Assembly: GCF_024362485.1 (NCBI RefSeq)
Contig: NZ_CP101456.1
Location: forward strand, 3,720,001 to 3,784,000
Reading direction: 5' to 3'
Source of the DNA: Natronobeatus ordinarius
GTDB lineage: Archaea > Halobacteriota > Halobacteria > Halobacteriales > Natrialbaceae
DNA: 64,000 nucleotides
In this document: positions 62,165 to 64,000 of the stretch, one piece after another
How the letters are laid out: each line of letters opens with the position of its first letter
How positions within the stretch are numbered: the first letter of the stretch is position 1
Notes under the pieces: generated by a model
Database searches by the model: none
The model's input: the letters and a program-made list of their open reading frames with translations, nothing else
Told to the model about the DNA's origin: nothing
Made by a program: the position numbers and the translations under genes

Positions 62165-62647
62165 TCAGAGCTCGAGCGTGTAGACGGCTTCGGTGTACTC
62201 CTCGCCGCCGAGTTCGACTTCGGCCTCGTCGGTTCGCTCGAATCCCAGGCCCTCGTAGAACTCGCGGCTCGCCTCGTTCGACGCGAGATCCATCGCGCGC
62301 ATCCGGCGCATGTTGAAGTCCGCTAAGTCCTCGCGCAGGCGCTCGTGTAACGCCGCGCCGACCCCCTGTCGCTGGTGGTCGGGGTGGACGTACATCCGGA
62401 GGACGTCGCCCTCCTCCTCGGAGACGACGCCGTGGGTGAACCCCACGACCTCGCCGTCACGCTCGGCGACGAGCACCGCGGTGCCCGGCTTGTCGATCGC
62501 CCGCTCGAGCGCGTCGTCGGCGTACCACTCCTCGACGGTCTCGTCGATCGTCACCGCCTCGAGGTCGTCGTAGGCGTCGTGCCAGGCCGCACGGGCGACC
62601 TCCCGGATCGCCTCGCGGTCGGCCTCGGTTGCGGGTCGAATATCCAT
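62165..62647 (-). CDS. GNAT-family N-acetyltransferase
   Basis: This 160-aa protein has the GNAT fold with acetyl-CoA motif A as LRMYVHPDHQRQGVGAALHE (~87-106) and the following ASNEASREFYEGLGFERTDE motif B region. It transfers an acetyl group to an amine on a small molecule or protein N-terminus; the acceptor is not readable. ATG at 62647 (MDIRPATEAD) is the family start; an upstream in-frame codon would add nine residues. It converges on the giant-protein operon with a 98-bp gap and diverges from the DUF5810 gene. Confidence 0.9.
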   Translation of the reverse strand: MDIRPATEADREAIREVARAAWHDAYDDLEAVTIDETVEEWYADDALERAIDKPGTAVLVAERDGEVVGFTHGVVSEEEGDVLRMYVHPDHQRQGVGAALHERLREDLADFNMRRMRAMDLASNEASREFYEGLGFERTDEAEVELGGEEYTEAVYTLEL

Positions 62648-62735
62648 AACTCGAATCACGCTACAGAGTGACAAAGACGTTGGCCCGACGTGGATAGGCA
62701 GCGAGCCCGGAGCGGCCGAGAACGCCGGTCGTGGC

Positions 62736-62744
62736 CGTTATACG
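62736..62744 (+). promoter_or_regulatory. TATA box of the DUF5810 gene
   Basis: cgttatacg is centred 27 bp before the ATG at 62767, indicating a leaderless transcript and deciding that start over the in-frame codon at 62731. Confidence 0.6.
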
Positions 62745-62766
62745 ACCGGCGACCGTACCCGCACCC

Positions 62767-63168
62767 ATGGGATACGCCTGTCCGGTCTGCGGCGCAGCAC
62801 AGGCCGACGAGGTCCACCTCGCGAACCACCTCGGCGTCACGGCTTCGCTCGGCCGGGAGGACCACCTCGAGTGGCTCGCCGAGTACGCTCCCGACTGGGC
62901 CGACTGCGGCCCCGATGAGCTGGCCGCGCAGGTCGTCGAGCACGCGCCCGAGGTCGACACCCCCGAGCTCGAGGACGAGGACGGACACGCGGACGCGCCG
63001 CCGCTCGAAGCCGAACTCGCCCGACAGACGAGGTTACCGGGACGGGGCGAACTGACGACCCCGGAGGCGTCGACCGCCGAGACCGAGCGCGTCCTCGAGG
63101 AAGCCCGCGAGCTGACGCGGCGGATGCACGAGTCGGCGGCGGGTTCGGACGAAGACGAAAACGCGTAA
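62767..63168 (+). CDS. DUF5810-like zinc-finger protein
   Basis: This 133-aa protein opens with a C2H2-like metal site (CPVCGAAQADEVHLANHLGV, residues 5-24) and continues as an acidic helical protein ending EDENA. It matches, from memory, the haloarchaeal DUF5810 family, which is encoded next to DUF5809, as here (25-bp gap). The zinc finger suggests nucleic-acid or protein binding. No experimental function is known to me. Confidence 0.75.
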   Translation: MGYACPVCGAAQADEVHLANHLGVTASLGREDHLEWLAEYAPDWADCGPDELAAQVVEHAPEVDTPELEDEDGHADAPPLEAELARQTRLPGRGELTTPEASTAETERVLEEARELTRRMHESAAGSDEDENA

Positions 63169-63193
63169 CCCCTCGCGGCTCGAGGCCCCGGAC

Positions 63194-63604
63194 ATGCACA
63201 CCGTCGGAACGTTCGATCCCGAGTCGCTCGAGGAGGCCCGCGAGCAGTACGAGTCGGTCGCCCCCGCCGCGGGAACGGTCGTCCGTGAGGTCGCCCGCGC
63301 GATGGAATTCGACCGCGAGGAGTTCGGCGACCGCGTCACCGAGGACGTGATCGAGACCGCCCACGACGCCCTGTTCGCGAGCCTGCTCGCGGTCACCGTC
63401 AGCACGCGCGAGGAGTACGACGACTGGATCGAGGGCTACGACGGCGATGTGACCGAAGTGGGTCACGACCACGCCGCGAACGTCGTCTGGCACGCTGGCC
63501 CCGAGGACGAGGCGGTGGCGGCGACGTTCAACGACCAGGAGGAGGCCGCGGTCGCCACGCTTCGTCGACAGGCGTTCGGGCGGATCTACCGGGCTCGGTT
63601 CTAA
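63194..63604 (+). CDS. DUF5809-like protein
   Basis: This 136-aa acidic protein begins MHTVGTFDPESLEEAREQYE and ends RQAFGRIYRARF, matching from memory haloarchaeal DUF5809. It is helical at the N-terminus with a mixed C-terminal half containing HDHAANVVWHAGPEDEA. It follows DUF5810 with 25 bp between them and is presumably co-transcribed. No motif suggests catalysis. Confidence 0.75.
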   Translation: MHTVGTFDPESLEEAREQYESVAPAAGTVVREVARAMEFDREEFGDRVTEDVIETAHDALFASLLAVTVSTREEYDDWIEGYDGDVTEVGHDHAANVVWHAGPEDEAVAATFNDQEEAAVATLRRQAFGRIYRARF

Positions 63605-63661
63605 CAGCCTCGGGCCACCGCGCCCGAGGTTGTTTACCCGTGCCCGGTCACACGACTATCA

Positions 63662-64000
63662 TCAGTCGTCCGCGTTGTAGAGTTGCTCGTGGCCCTCGAG
63701 CCGGGCCATGAGTTCTCCGTGGATGTGTCCGTTCGAGCCGACGAGCTCCCGTCGTACTTTCTCTGCGTAAGCGTCGAACGGCGCCCCGCTCGAGTCGGTG
63801 ACCGTCGCGCCGGCCTCGCGGGCGATGAGGACGCCCGCCGCGACGTCCCAGGGGCGGGTGTCGTACTCCCAGACGGCGTCGGCGCTGCCGCTGGCCAGAT
63901 AACAGAGGTGGAGTGCGGCGGAGCCGAGTCGGCGGACGCCCCGGGTGTGTTCGTAGAAGTGAGCCAGGAAGCTTCCGTCTGGATCGTAGCCCGACATCAG
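63662..64000 (-). CDS. Inositol monophosphatase-family protein, C-terminal part
   Basis: The frame remains open through base 64000, so the gene begins outside the window and only the last 112 residues are seen. The family motif is present as WDVAAGVLIAREAGATVTD, whose Asp is a metal ligand in inositol monophosphatases and archaeal fructose-1,6-bisphosphatases. RRLGSAALHLCYLASGSAD just upstream is the usual preceding helix. Haloarchaea use such Mg-dependent phosphatases for inositol phosphate or fructose bisphosphate; the fragment does not decide between them. Confidence 0.88.
   Translation of the reverse strand: MMSGYDPDGSFLAHFYEHTRGVRRLGSAALHLCYLASGSADAVWEYDTRPWDVAAGVLIAREAGATVTDSSGAPFDAYAEKVRRELVGSNGHIHGELMARLEGHEQLYNADD

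Overview
The window is haloarchaeal DNA. GC content is high, the encoded proteins are strongly acidic, many TATA-like boxes lie about 27 nt upstream of start codons (leaderless transcripts), Tat-type signal sequences occur on exported proteins, and small haloarchaea-restricted families (DUF7553, DUF5809, DUF5810) are present. Genus cannot be fixed by eye. No rRNA, tRNA or CRISPR was seen.

Region 1 (1-19.3 kb) reads as a nucleobase, hydantoin and amide catabolism zone. It holds subunits of a molybdenum hydroxylase (Mo subunit fragment, FAD subunit, CoxG), a cyclase-family hydrolase, a Zn alcohol dehydrogenase, two NCS2 nucleobase permeases, an MFS carrier, a CocE/NonD hydrolase, a class III aminotransferase joined to a tungsten aldehyde:ferredoxin oxidoreductase, a dihydropyrimidinase-like amidohydrolase, an M20 carbamoylase and a VOC protein. 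Region 2 (19.4-22.1 kb) is an operon of a CaiB-type CoA-transferase, a thiolase-fold protein whose nucleophilic Cys appears to be Ser, and a DUF35 Zn-ribbon/OB partner. Region 3 (22.4-27.9 kb) is a complete urease operon ureBCAGDEF, preceded by an apparent 20-codon leader ORF. Nucleobase or ureide breakdown could feed urea or ammonia into it.

Region 4 (28.4-35.2 kb) is miscellaneous: DUF7553, an NTF2-like protein, a Tat-exported protein with an ArsM-like methyltransferase, a glutamine amidotransferase, a Tat lipoprotein with a freshly duplicated domain, and uvrB. An 840-bp gap after uvrB carries a 123-bp palindromic mobile element.

Region 5 (36.0-62.1 kb) is the unusual part: six co-directional genes, nearly all with ATGA overlaps, encoding proteins of 1247, 841, 1285, 1206, 3324 and 768 aa. 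The first is a membrane-anchored PKD protein with a large C-terminal part. The second has a hydrophobic segment plus a motif reminiscent of VasX/BTH_I2691-type pore-forming effectors. The third is DUF6603-like. The last three contain sequence blocks I recognise from unnamed giant proteins of bacteria. No contractile-tail, secretion-ATPase or phage packaging gene accompanies them, so this appears to be an undescribed, probably membrane-attached multiprotein system. Region 6 (62.2-64.0 kb) returns to ordinary haloarchaeal genes: GNAT, DUF5810, DUF5809 and an inositol monophosphatase-family fragment.
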